7,763 nucleotides of DNA from positions 1-7,763 of the forward strand of contig CAMNDR010000033.1 of assembly GCA_946535685.1 (NCBI GenBank), in the 5' to 3' direction. The notes beneath the pieces were generated by a model. The model did no database searches and had not been told where the DNA came from. It saw only the letters and a list, made by a program, of their open reading frames with translations. Source of the stretch: an uncultured Clostridia bacterium (GTDB lineage Bacteria > Bacillota > Clostridia > Oscillospirales > Ruminococcaceae). Shown piece after piece: positions 1 through 5,170 of this stretch; within the stretch, counting starts at the first letter, position 1; the number at the start of each line of letters is the position of its first letter. Position numbers and translations under genes: made by a program.

Positions 1-384
1 AACTACGTCTACCACAACATCTCCGGCCAGGACCGGCAGGCGCTGCTGATGGAGCTGGGCGGGCGCAATCTCTACCGTGTCAAGGGCGTAAGCTGGTGGC
101 CGGAGGAGCTTCCGAGTGCGGAAGAAATGCAGCGTGGCATGGACAATCTTGCAAAATGCGGAAACTGCGTGGATTATATCATCTCGCACTGCGCAGCCGA
201 TTCTGTGCAGGCGATGATCTGCGACCTCTATGCCTCCAACCAGCTTACGCAGTATTTCGAGCAGATCCGGCAAACAGTGCAGTATGATGCATGGTTTTTC
301 GGGCATTATCACGCAGACTGCGCCATTACGGAGAAGGATATCCTGCTCTATCATACGATACAGCCAATTATTTGCGGAAAATGA
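1..384 (+). CDS. Metallophosphoesterase, calcineurin-like (3' end only)
   Basis: The frame is open from the first base and ends at TGA 382-384, so 127 C-terminal codons are visible and the start lies outside the window. Two histidine motifs typical of the C-terminal half of calcineurin-like phosphoesterases are present: IISHCA (codons 60-65) and FFGHYH (codons 99-104). In this superfamily the GHxH histidines help bind the dinuclear metal centre. The stretch KGVSWWPEELPS (codons 28-39) is a recurrent signature of a Firmicutes subgroup of these enzymes. The N-terminal metal ligands (DxH and GD motifs) are not in view, so activity cannot be judged. The substrate is unknown. A new promoter begins right after the stop codon, so the gene is probably transcribed separately from darA. 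No intrinsic terminator follows it. Confidence 0.8.
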   Translation, partial: NYVYHNISGQDRQALLMELGGRNLYRVKGVSWWPEELPSAEEMQRGMDNLAKCGNCVDYIISHCAADSVQAMICDLYASNQLTQYFEQIRQTVQYDAWFFGHYHADCAITEKDILLYHTIQPIICGK

Positions 385-413
385 TTGCATTTCGCTCCTG
401 AATGTGCTATAAT
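385..413 (+). promoter_or_regulatory. Sigma-A-type promoter of darA-holB-ricT
   Basis: The -35 element TTGCAT (385-390) and -10 element TATAAT (408-413) are separated by exactly 17 bp, with an extended -10 TGC at 405-407. The predicted start is near 419-421. The -35 begins one base after the phosphoesterase stop codon. The -10 is perfect and the -35 matches in its first three positions, so the extended -10 probably contributes most of the strength. Confidence 0.75.
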
Positions 414-420
414 GGTAAGA

Positions 421-435
421 GAGCCTGAAAGGCTC
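421..435 (+). promoter_or_regulatory. Hairpin at predicted 5' end of darA mRNA
   Basis: GAGCCT (421-426) and AGGCTC (430-435) form a perfect 6-bp stem with a GAA loop. The stem starts at or within a base or two of the transcription start predicted from the promoter. No T-run follows, so this is not an intrinsic terminator. A stem at the extreme 5' end commonly protects mRNA from 5'-end-dependent decay; that role is inferred. The darA ribosome binding site (AAAGGAG, 445-451) lies 9 nt downstream of it. Confidence 0.5.
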
Positions 436-461
436 CAAGCTATCAAAGGAGCGTTCCGATT

Positions 462-773
462 ATGAAACTTGTTTTTGCCATCGTCAACGGCGACGACAGC
501 CAGGCGGTCTCTAAAGCAATGATGAACGCCGGCTTCTTTGCTACGAAGCTCGCATCGACAGGATCCTTCCTGAGCGCCGGAAATACGACGTTTCTGACCT
601 GTGTTGAGGACCAGCGGGTCGATGAGGTCATCAGCATCATACGGGAAAAGAGCCACAAGCGCAAGCAGTTTGTGCCCTCGAATATGGGCAACGGCGTGGA
701 CTTCCCGGTCGAAGTCGAGGTCGGCGGCGCTACGGTCTTTGTGACCGATGTAGAGCGCTTTGAGAAGCTATGA
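462..773 (+). CDS. darA: Cyclic-di-AMP receptor DarA (PstA/YaaQ, PII-like)
   Basis: This 103-residue protein matches the DarA/PstA/YaaQ family along its whole length. It opens with MKLVFAIV, has the ligand-loop signature TKLASTGSFLSAGNTTFL (residues 28-45) and ends with PVEVEVGGATVFV (residues 82-94). The family forms PII-like homotrimers that bind cyclic-di-AMP between subunits; the downstream target is unsettled. ATG 462 is chosen because AAAGGAG at 445-451 sits 10 nt upstream and the N-terminus aligns with relatives. It is the first gene of the unit and overlaps holB by 4 bases (ATGA). In Bacillus subtilis the same gene precedes yaaR, holB and ricT; yaaR is absent here. Compared from memory with Staphylococcus aureus PstA, residues 26 (Phe), 35 (Ser) and 47 (Cys) differ, and the loop around 65-80 is several residues shorter. 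Confidence 0.93.
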   Translation: MKLVFAIVNGDDSQAVSKAMMNAGFFATKLASTGSFLSAGNTTFLTCVEDQRVDEVISIIREKSHKRKQFVPSNMGNGVDFPVEVEVGGATVFVTDVERFEKL

Positions 774-1747
774 CGATCTACGGCAATGAACCGAATCTGC
801 AGCTCATCCGGACAATGGCAGAGCATGACAGGCTGCCGCATGCGGCGCTGATCTATGGCGAGCGCGGGCGGGGCCGCAAGACGATCGCACGGTATTTTGC
901 CATGACGGCGCTGTGCAGGGAAGCGAACAAGCCCTGCGGGAATTGCCCTTCCTGCCGCAAGATCCTGCAGGACACGGCGGAAGTCCATCCGCATCCGGAC
1001 TTCATCTGGGTCGAGCATTCCGGCAAAAAGCAGGGATTTTCCGTGGAGACCGTGCGTGGCATCTGCAAGGATGCGATCGTGGCACCGAATGACGGCGAAC
1101 GGAAGGTCTATCTCTTTGCGGACTGTGACAGCATGGACATCCGTGCGCAGAATACACTGCTCAAGCTCACGGAAGAACCGCCGCCGCATGTGCTGCTGCT
1201 CTTTACGGCAGAGCACCGGAATGTGTTCCTGGCCACGATGCTCTCCCGGATGATGCCGCTGGCAGTGCGTCCGTGTACGCCGGAGGACTGCAGGCGGGCG
1301 CTGACAGAGGATCATGGCATTGCGCAGGGGGATGCAGAGCGTGCTGCGGCAGCCTGCGCCGGAAACATCGGCCGGGCGCTTGCCTGGCTGCAGGATCCGG
1401 AACTGCAGGAGATGACAGCTTCTGTCGGCGAGGCGACGAATGCGCTTGCTGACCGGAGACTCTATGATCTGCTGCGTATCCTTGCACGCTATGAAAAGGA
1501 CAGATTCAAGGCCTCTGAGGTGCTGCGCCTGCTCGATCTGCAGGTGCGGGATGCGGCACTGCTCAAATATGAAGGAACAGAACCTGCCGGCTGTGACCGT
1601 GAGAGTGCGCAGCGGCTTTCCGGCACACTCTCTGCAGGCCGTTCCCGGAAGCTGCACGAAGCTGTGCAGTCTGCATACGAGGCGCTGCAGGCCAATGTCA
1701 GCGTCAAGCTCGTGCTTGCCTCGCTCGGCGGCAGTCTGCTGCTGTGA
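770..1747 (+). CDS. holB: DNA polymerase III delta' subunit
   Basis: The 325-residue product is the delta' subunit of the clamp loader, which with delta and tau/gamma opens the beta clamp and loads it on primed DNA. Visible features are a degenerate P-loop GERGRGRKT (residues 30-38), a zinc-binding cysteine set (Cys49, Cys56, Cys59, Cys62), the conserved NTLLKLTEEPPP (128-139) and LSR (158-160). The last corresponds to the SRC motif that supplies an arginine finger; the usual cysteine is Met here. Delta' generally does not hydrolyse ATP, which fits the altered P-loop. The C-terminal half (about 165-325) is the divergent helical lid and collar region. Its ATG overlaps the darA stop codon and no strong Shine-Dalgarno precedes it, suggesting translational coupling. 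Placement between darA and ricT follows the order known from Bacillus and many Clostridia. Confidence 0.93.
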   Translation: MTIYGNEPNLQLIRTMAEHDRLPHAALIYGERGRGRKTIARYFAMTALCREANKPCGNCPSCRKILQDTAEVHPHPDFIWVEHSGKKQGFSVETVRGICKDAIVAPNDGERKVYLFADCDSMDIRAQNTLLKLTEEPPPHVLLLFTAEHRNVFLATMLSRMMPLAVRPCTPEDCRRALTEDHGIAQGDAERAAAACAGNIGRALAWLQDPELQEMTASVGEATNALADRRLYDLLRILARYEKDRFKASEVLRLLDLQVRDAALLKYEGTEPAGCDRESAQRLSGTLSAGRSRKLHEAVQSAYEALQANVSVKLVLASLGGSLLL

Positions 1748-1764
1748 TACAGAAAGGATATCCT

Positions 1765-2655
1765 ATGACTGAAATTGTGGGGGTTCGTTTTGAGAACTCC
1801 GGAAAAGTGTATTATTTTGCGCCGAACGGCCTGACGCTGCCGATGGGCACACAGGTGATCGTGGAGACGGCAAAGGGACAGGAGCATGGCGTAGTGGCGC
1901 TCCCGAACCGCAAGGTCGATCCGGATACGATCGTGTCGCCGCTGAAAAATGTGGTGCGGATCATGACCGAGGAGGATCGGCGCCAGCTTGAAGCAAACCA
2001 GGCAAAGGAGAAGAAGGCCTTCCATGTCTGCGAACAGAAGATCGAGCAGCGCGGGCTGAATATGAAGCTCGTGGATGTGAGCTGCGCCTTCGATAATTCC
2101 AAGCTGCTGTTCTATTTCACGGCGGACAGCCGTGTGGATTTCCGTGAGCTGGTTAAGGATCTGGCATCCGTGTTCCGGATGCGCATTGAGCTGCGGCAGA
2201 TCGGTGTGCGGGATGAGGCTAAGATGTTCGGCGGGCTGGGCGTTTGCGGCAGAGAATTCTGCTGCAGAGGCTATCTCGGCGATTTCCAACCCGTATCCAT
2301 CAAAATGGCGAAGGAACAGGGACTTTCTCTGAATCCGACCAAGATCTCCGGCACCTGCGGCAGACTGATGTGCTGCCTCAAGCATGAGCAGTCGGTCTAT
2401 GAAGAACTGCAGAAGATCACGCCCCGCATCGGTTCCTATGTCAAGACACCGCACGGCAGGGGCAAGGTCGAGGATGCCAATCTCATCACCGGCATGCTCC
2501 GGATCCGGCCGGAAAATGAGGACGATGTGCCCTATACGGTGGATCGCAGCGAGTGCGAACAGCTCCAGCGCCCCAAGCAGCAGCGCCCCCAGAAGCAGGA
2601 AAAGGAGCCCCGCAGAAGGTCGGAAAAACCGGACAAGAAACCGAATGATCGGTAA
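1765..2655 (+). CDS. ricT: RicT (YaaT), Fe-S regulator of RNase Y activity, PSP1 domain
   Basis: This is a 296-residue RicT/YaaT homologue. In B. subtilis RicT works with RicA (YmcA) and RicF (YlbF) in a complex carrying 4Fe-4S clusters, which is needed for RNase Y-dependent mRNA maturation and for competence, biofilm and sporulation. Seen here: MTEIVGVRF at the start, VDFRELVKDLASVF (124-137), IELRQIGVRDEAKM (141-154), the cysteine cluster GVCGREFCC (159-167) and TCGRLMCCLK (197-206). Cys161, 166, 167, 198, 203 and 204 are candidate cluster ligands. ATG 1765 is preferred over an in-frame GTG at 1744 because AAAGGA (1753-1758) lies 6 nt upstream and the N-terminus then matches relatives. The last 30 or so residues are Lys/Arg/Gln/Pro-rich and probably disordered, beyond the usual core. 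It starts 17 bases after holB, so it is in the same operon. Confidence 0.93.
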   Translation: MTEIVGVRFENSGKVYYFAPNGLTLPMGTQVIVETAKGQEHGVVALPNRKVDPDTIVSPLKNVVRIMTEEDRRQLEANQAKEKKAFHVCEQKIEQRGLNMKLVDVSCAFDNSKLLFYFTADSRVDFRELVKDLASVFRMRIELRQIGVRDEAKMFGGLGVCGREFCCRGYLGDFQPVSIKMAKEQGLSLNPTKISGTCGRLMCCLKHEQSVYEELQKITPRIGSYVKTPHGRGKVEDANLITGMLRIRPENEDDVPYTVDRSECEQLQRPKQQRPQKQEKEPRRRSEKPDKKPNDR

Positions 2656-2712
2656 ACATGCACAAAAAAGACAATCTGATTTAGGTATTTCACCAATCTT
2701 TGCACAAGAATA

Positions 2713-2741
2713 TTGACAATTCGGTTAATGCGTGTTATAAT
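2713..2741 (+). promoter_or_regulatory. Consensus extended sigma-A promoter P1 upstream of glmS
   Basis: TTGACA (2713-2718), a 17-bp spacer and TATAAT (2736-2741) with an extended TGT (2733-2735) match the sigma-A consensus at every position. The predicted start is about 2746-2748. Only about 30 nt downstream an intrinsic terminator begins, so this strong promoter would mostly produce a very short RNA unless the terminator is bypassed into glmS. Confidence 0.85.
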
Positions 2742-2747
2742 ATAGAC

Positions 2748-2807
2748 ATCATAAATCCTACATCCTTATTATTCTGTGCGAGTCAGTTCCTGGCTCGCTC
2801 TTTTTTT
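2748..2807 (+). ncRNA. Candidate short RNA or attenuated leader (~60 nt)
   Basis: The segment runs from the predicted P1 start to the end of the terminator U-tract. It has about 30 nt of unstructured A/U/C-rich sequence followed by the terminator hairpin. It contains no ribosome binding site with a plausible start codon. Bases 2781-2789 (AGTCAGTTC) are the exact reverse complement of 2913-2921, directly before the glmS ATG. It could be a small RNA, a conditional leader of glmS, or a by-product of a promoter placed before the ricT terminator. It resembles no RNA family I recognise, and its existence is inferred from promoter and terminator only. Confidence 0.35.
2778..2807 (+). terminator. Rho-independent terminator between ricT and glmS
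   Basis: The 9-bp stem GCGAGTCAG (2778-2786) and CTGGCTCGC (2790-2798), with one T-G wobble and a TTC loop, is followed by TCTTTTTTT (2799-2807). This is a textbook + strand intrinsic terminator. It would end transcripts reading through from darA-holB-ricT, whose stop codon is 122 bases upstream, and also those starting at P1. There is no A-run on its left side, so it should not act for - strand transcription. Confidence 0.88.
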
Positions 2808-2818
2808 ATGTGCTTACC

Positions 2819-2847
2819 TTGACAGCGGGCGGAAAGCATGGTATAAT
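2819..2847 (+). promoter_or_regulatory. Consensus extended sigma-A promoter P2 of glmS
   Basis: TTGACA (2819-2824), a 17-bp spacer and TATAAT (2842-2847) with TGG (2839-2841) again match the consensus fully. The -35 lies 11 bases after the terminator T-run, making P2 the natural main promoter of glmS. The predicted start near 2852-2854 leaves a leader of about 70 nt. Confidence 0.85.
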
Positions 2848-2877
2848 AAAAGAATAGCGTGCATGAAAGTGCCGCCG

Positions 2878-2896
2878 GGCATGCAAACGGCATGCC
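2878..2896 (+). promoter_or_regulatory. Leader hairpin of glmS
   Basis: GGCATGC (2878-2884) and GCATGCC (2890-2896) form a perfect 7-bp stem with loop AAACG, ending 11 nt before the Shine-Dalgarno GAGGTGA (2908-2914). No T-run follows. The word GCATG also occurs at 2836-2840 and 2861-2865, so alternative pairings in the leader are possible. The leader is too short for a glmS ribozyme. As DNA, the same palindrome could instead be a protein-binding site. Function unknown. Confidence 0.45.
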
Positions 2897-2921
2897 ATCC
2901 TGAAAATGAGGTGAACTGACT

Positions 2922-4760
2922 ATGTGTGGAATCGTTGGATTTATTGGTAATACACAGGCTGCGCCGATTCTGCTGGACGGACTGTCCAAGCTGGAATACC
3001 GCGGCTATGACTCTGCCGGTATCGCTGTCAGAGACGGCGATAAGGAAGCAAGCATCATCAAGGCCAAGGGACGCCTGAAGATCCTGGCTGAGAAGACCGA
3101 CAACGGCCGTGCAGTCATCGGCGACTGCGGCATCGGCCACACCCGCTGGGCGACCCACGGCGAACCCTCTGAGGTGAATGCGCATCCGCATGCGAGCGAT
3201 GACGGAAATATCATTGCGGTACACAACGGCATCATCGAGAATTATCTGGAGCTCAAGGAAAAGCTCACCAAGAGCGGCTACAGCTTCTGCTCCCAGACGG
3301 ATACGGAGATCGCTGTCAAGCTGATCGACTATTACAGCAAGAAATACAATCTCGGGCCGGTCGATGCACTGGCACGCTCCATGATGCGCATCCGCGGCAG
3401 CTATGCGCTGGCGGTGCTGTTCAAGGACTATCCGGAGCAGATCTATGTTGCCCGCAAGGACAGCCCGATGATCATCGGTTTGTCAGGCGATGCGAGCTAT
3501 ATCGCCTCCGATGTGCCGGCGATCCTGAAATATACCAACAAGGTCTACTATATCGGCAATATGGAGATCGCACGGCTCGGCAAGGGCGAGGTGACCTTCT
3601 ACAACATCGACCGTGATGAGATCACCAAGGAGCTCACCGAGATCAAGTGGGATGCGGAAGCAGCGGAAAAGGGCGGCTTTGAGCACTTCATGATGAAGGA
3701 GATCCACGAGCAGCCCCGTGCGCTGAAGGACACGATCCATTCTGTGGTCAAGGACGGAAAGATCGACCTGTCGGGCGTAGGGCTGACAGAGGAGGAGATC
3801 CGGAAGATCAACCAGATCATTATCGTTGCCTGCGGTTCGGCATATCATGTGGGCGTGGTGGCACAGTATGTCATCGAGGATCTTGCGAGGATCCCGGTGC
3901 GTGTGGAGCTGGCGAGCGAATTCCGCTACCGGAACCCGCTGCTTGATCCGAATAATCTCGTGGTCATCATCAGCCAGTCCGGTGAGACGGCAGACAGCCT
4001 TGCAGCGCTGCGTCTGGCAAAGGAAAGGGGTCTGAAAACGCTTGGCATTGTGAATGTGGTCGGCTCGTCCATTGCCCGTGAGGCGGACAATGTGTTCTAT
4101 ACGCTTGCAGGCCCGGAGATCGCAGTTGCGACGACCAAGGCCTACAGCACGCAGCTTGTGGCATCCTATCTGCTGGCGATCCAGTTCGGCTTCATCCGCG
4201 GGACGGTCACGCAGGAGGCGTATACGGCGTATCTGGAGGAGATGCAGACGCTCCCGGATAAGATCGCCAAGATCCTGGAGGATAAGGAGCGCATCCAGTG
4301 GTTTGCGGCGAAGTTTGCCAGTGCGAGGGATGTGTTCTTCATCGGGCGAGGCATTGACTATGCGATCTCGCTGGAAGGCAGTCTGAAGATGAAGGAGATC
4401 AGCTATATCCATTCGGAGGCGTATGCAGCCGGTGAGCTCAAGCACGGGACGATCTCACTGATCGAGGACGGCGTGCTCGTGATCGGCGTACTGACGCAGT
4501 CGTCGCTGTATGAGAAGACTGTCAGCAACATGGTCGAGGTCAAGAGCAGAGGTGCGTATCTCATGGGGCTGACGACCTATGGGAACTACAGCATTGAGGA
4601 TACCAATGACTTCACGGTCTATATCCCGAAGACGGATGAGCACTTTGCGGCATCGCTTGCCGTTGTGCCGCTGCAGCTCATGGGCTATTATGTGAGCGTG
4701 GCGAAGGGTCTGGATGTGGATAAGCCGAGAAATCTGGCAAAGAGCGTTACGGTAGAATGA
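2922..4760 (+). CDS. glmS: Glutamine-fructose-6-phosphate aminotransferase (isomerizing)
   Basis: This 612-residue cytoplasmic enzyme converts fructose-6-phosphate and glutamine to glucosamine-6-phosphate and glutamate, the entry step to UDP-GlcNAc, peptidoglycan and other amino sugars. The N-terminal glutaminase domain (about 1-240) begins MCGIVGFIG, so Cys2 becomes the N-terminal nucleophile after Met removal, and carries GHTRWATHGEPS (72-83). EIHEQP (260-265) lies at the domain junction. The first SIS domain (about 290-420) has CGSAYHVG (304-311) and SQSGET (351-356). The second (about 460-595) has GELKHG (504-509). The protein ends AKSVTVE (606-612), a complete canonical C-terminus. ATG 2922 is supported by GAGGTGA at 2908-2914 and by the obligatory MCG start. 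Length is normal. It is transcribed alone, from P2 and possibly P1, and no recognisable U-tract terminator follows. Confidence 0.97.
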   Translation: MCGIVGFIGNTQAAPILLDGLSKLEYRGYDSAGIAVRDGDKEASIIKAKGRLKILAEKTDNGRAVIGDCGIGHTRWATHGEPSEVNAHPHASDDGNIIAVHNGIIENYLELKEKLTKSGYSFCSQTDTEIAVKLIDYYSKKYNLGPVDALARSMMRIRGSYALAVLFKDYPEQIYVARKDSPMIIGLSGDASYIASDVPAILKYTNKVYYIGNMEIARLGKGEVTFYNIDRDEITKELTEIKWDAEAAEKGGFEHFMMKEIHEQPRALKDTIHSVVKDGKIDLSGVGLTEEEIRKINQIIIVACGSAYHVGVVAQYVIEDLARIPVRVELASEFRYRNPLLDPNNLVVIISQSGETADSLAALRLAKERGLKTLGIVNVVGSSIAREADNVFYTLAGPEIAVATTKAYSTQLVASYLLAIQFGFIRGTVTQEAYTAYLEEMQTLPDKIAKILEDKERIQWFAAKFASARDVFFIGRGIDYAISLEGSLKMKEISYIHSEAYAAGELKHGTISLIEDGVLVIGVLTQSSLYEKTVSNMVEVKSRGAYLMGLTTYGNYSIEDTNDFTVYIPKTDEHFAASLAVVPLQLMGYYVSVAKGLDVDKPRNLAKSVTVE

Positions 4761-4769
4761 TCTGAACCC

Positions 4770-4844
4770 CTCCCCGGTGCGCCGGCACCAGAAAAAAGAC
4801 TTTATTGACAATCATCCCTCTCCCCGAAACGGGGAGAGGGATGA
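4770..4844 (+). repeat. Palindromic intergenic repeat, copy A
   Basis: This 75-bp unit is repeated at 4964-5041. It has two parts. The first is a 42-nt segment with a small hairpin (GGTGC, 4776-4780 approximately, pairing with GCACC) and the word TTTATTGACAA. The second is a long perfect hairpin: 15 bp per arm (4812-4826 and 4830-4844) around an AAA loop, with core CCCTCTCCCCG pairing with CGGGGAGAGGG. A further short palindrome, TGACAG-A-CTGTCA (4842-4854), overlaps its end. No transposase or coding sequence accompanies it. It resembles a REP- or MITE-like non-autonomous intergenic repeat; family membership is inferred. Confidence 0.8.
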
Positions 4845-4876
4845 CAGACTGTCAAAAAAGCTATTTTGCAGGGTTC

Positions 4877-4949
4877 GGGGCGGCAGCCCCGATCGGGGTG
4901 CAGGGGCCGAAGGCCCCGCAATATAGCCCCTCCCCCAGTGGGGGAGGGG
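4877..4949 (+). repeat. GC-rich stem-loop cluster between repeat copies
   Basis: Consecutive perfect inverted repeats fill this stretch. GGGGC (4877-4881) pairs with GCCCC (4886-4890). CCCCGATCGGGG (4887-4898) is self-complementary. GGGGCC (4903-4908) pairs with GGCCCC (4912-4917) around GAA. CCCCTCCCCC (4927-4936) pairs with GGGGGAGGGG (4940-4949) around AGT. Together with the flanking copies this gives a run of hairpins of two arm types, suggesting a mosaic repeat element and not a gene. The open frames crossing it are Gly/Pro/Arg-rich and look spurious. Confidence 0.7.
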
Positions 4950-4963
4950 TTGGGGTAGGGGCG

Positions 4964-5041
4964 CTCCCCGGTGCGTCAGCACCAGAAAACAGACTTTATT
5001 GACAAGCTGCATCCCTCTCCCCGAAACGGGGAGAGGGATGA
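4964..5041 (+). repeat. Palindromic intergenic repeat, copy B
   Basis: This is the second, directly oriented copy of the unit at 4770-4844, offset by 194 bp at its left end. The first 42 nt differ at three positions. Two changes fall in the loop of the small GGTGC/GCACC hairpin, whose stem is kept. A short variable joint (TC in A, GCTGC in B) is followed by 31 identical bases. The long hairpin has 14-bp arms (5010-5023 and 5027-5040) with an AAA loop and is followed by ATTTT, so this copy might terminate transcription weakly; copy A lacks even that. Confidence 0.8.
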
Positions 5042-5067
5042 TTTTGCGGAAAAATATACAGAAAGCC

Positions 5068-5096
5068 TTGCAAAACTGCGGAAGATGTGCTATAAT
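5068..5096 (+). promoter_or_regulatory. Sigma-A-type promoter of the feo operon
   Basis: TTGCAA (5068-5073), a 17-bp spacer and TATAAT (5091-5096) with extended TGC (5088-5090) form a good promoter 27 bases past repeat copy B. The predicted start near 5103 gives a leader of about 110 nt before the feoB ATG. The 12 bases ending in the -10 (ATGTGCTATAAT) are identical to those of the darA promoter (402-413). Confidence 0.8.
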
Positions 5097-5170
5097 AATA
5101 TTGGAGAAACGTAAAATATGCATAATTACGTGGAAATGCAGCCTTTGTGCTGCTTTTGCTTTGGCTTTGG

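Noticed and set aside
443..1657. 404-codon open frame on the - strand opposite darA and holB
   Set aside because: It lies wholly antisense to two well-recognised genes, is rich in Arg, His and Cys, shows no motif and has no ribosome binding site of note. It is a product of GC-rich codon use.
1744..1764. GTG 1744 as the ricT start
   Set aside because: It would overlap the holB end and add seven residues absent from relatives, whereas ATG 1765 has AAAGGA at the right distance.
2640..2653. ACCGA/TCGGT hairpin over the ricT stop codon as a terminator
   Set aside because: Stem of only 5 bp followed by A-rich sequence without a T-run; the strong terminator at 2778-2807 is the better candidate.
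2748..2921. glmS ribozyme or T-box in the glmS spacer
   Set aside because: No resemblance to the glmS ribozyme core or to a T-box sequence, and a terminator interrupts the only leader long enough.
3483..4445. 320-codon open frame on the - strand opposite glmS
   Set aside because: Antisense to conserved SIS domains of glmS, with no motif or start context.
4805..5004. TTGACA words at 4805-4810 and 4999-5004 as -35 boxes
   Set aside because: The position 17 bp downstream falls inside the GC-rich hairpin in both copies, so there is no -10 element.
4770..5041. Repeat cluster as a CRISPR array
   Set aside because: Only two copies, a spacer of about 120 bp filled with palindromes, unit length well above CRISPR repeats and no cas genes.
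4812..5123. 103-codon - strand frame and 65-66 codon + strand frames through the repeat cluster
   Set aside because: Translations of the palindromic repeats: Pro/Gly/Arg-rich peptides that repeat because the DNA repeats. Such frames are often mis-annotated as hypothetical proteins.
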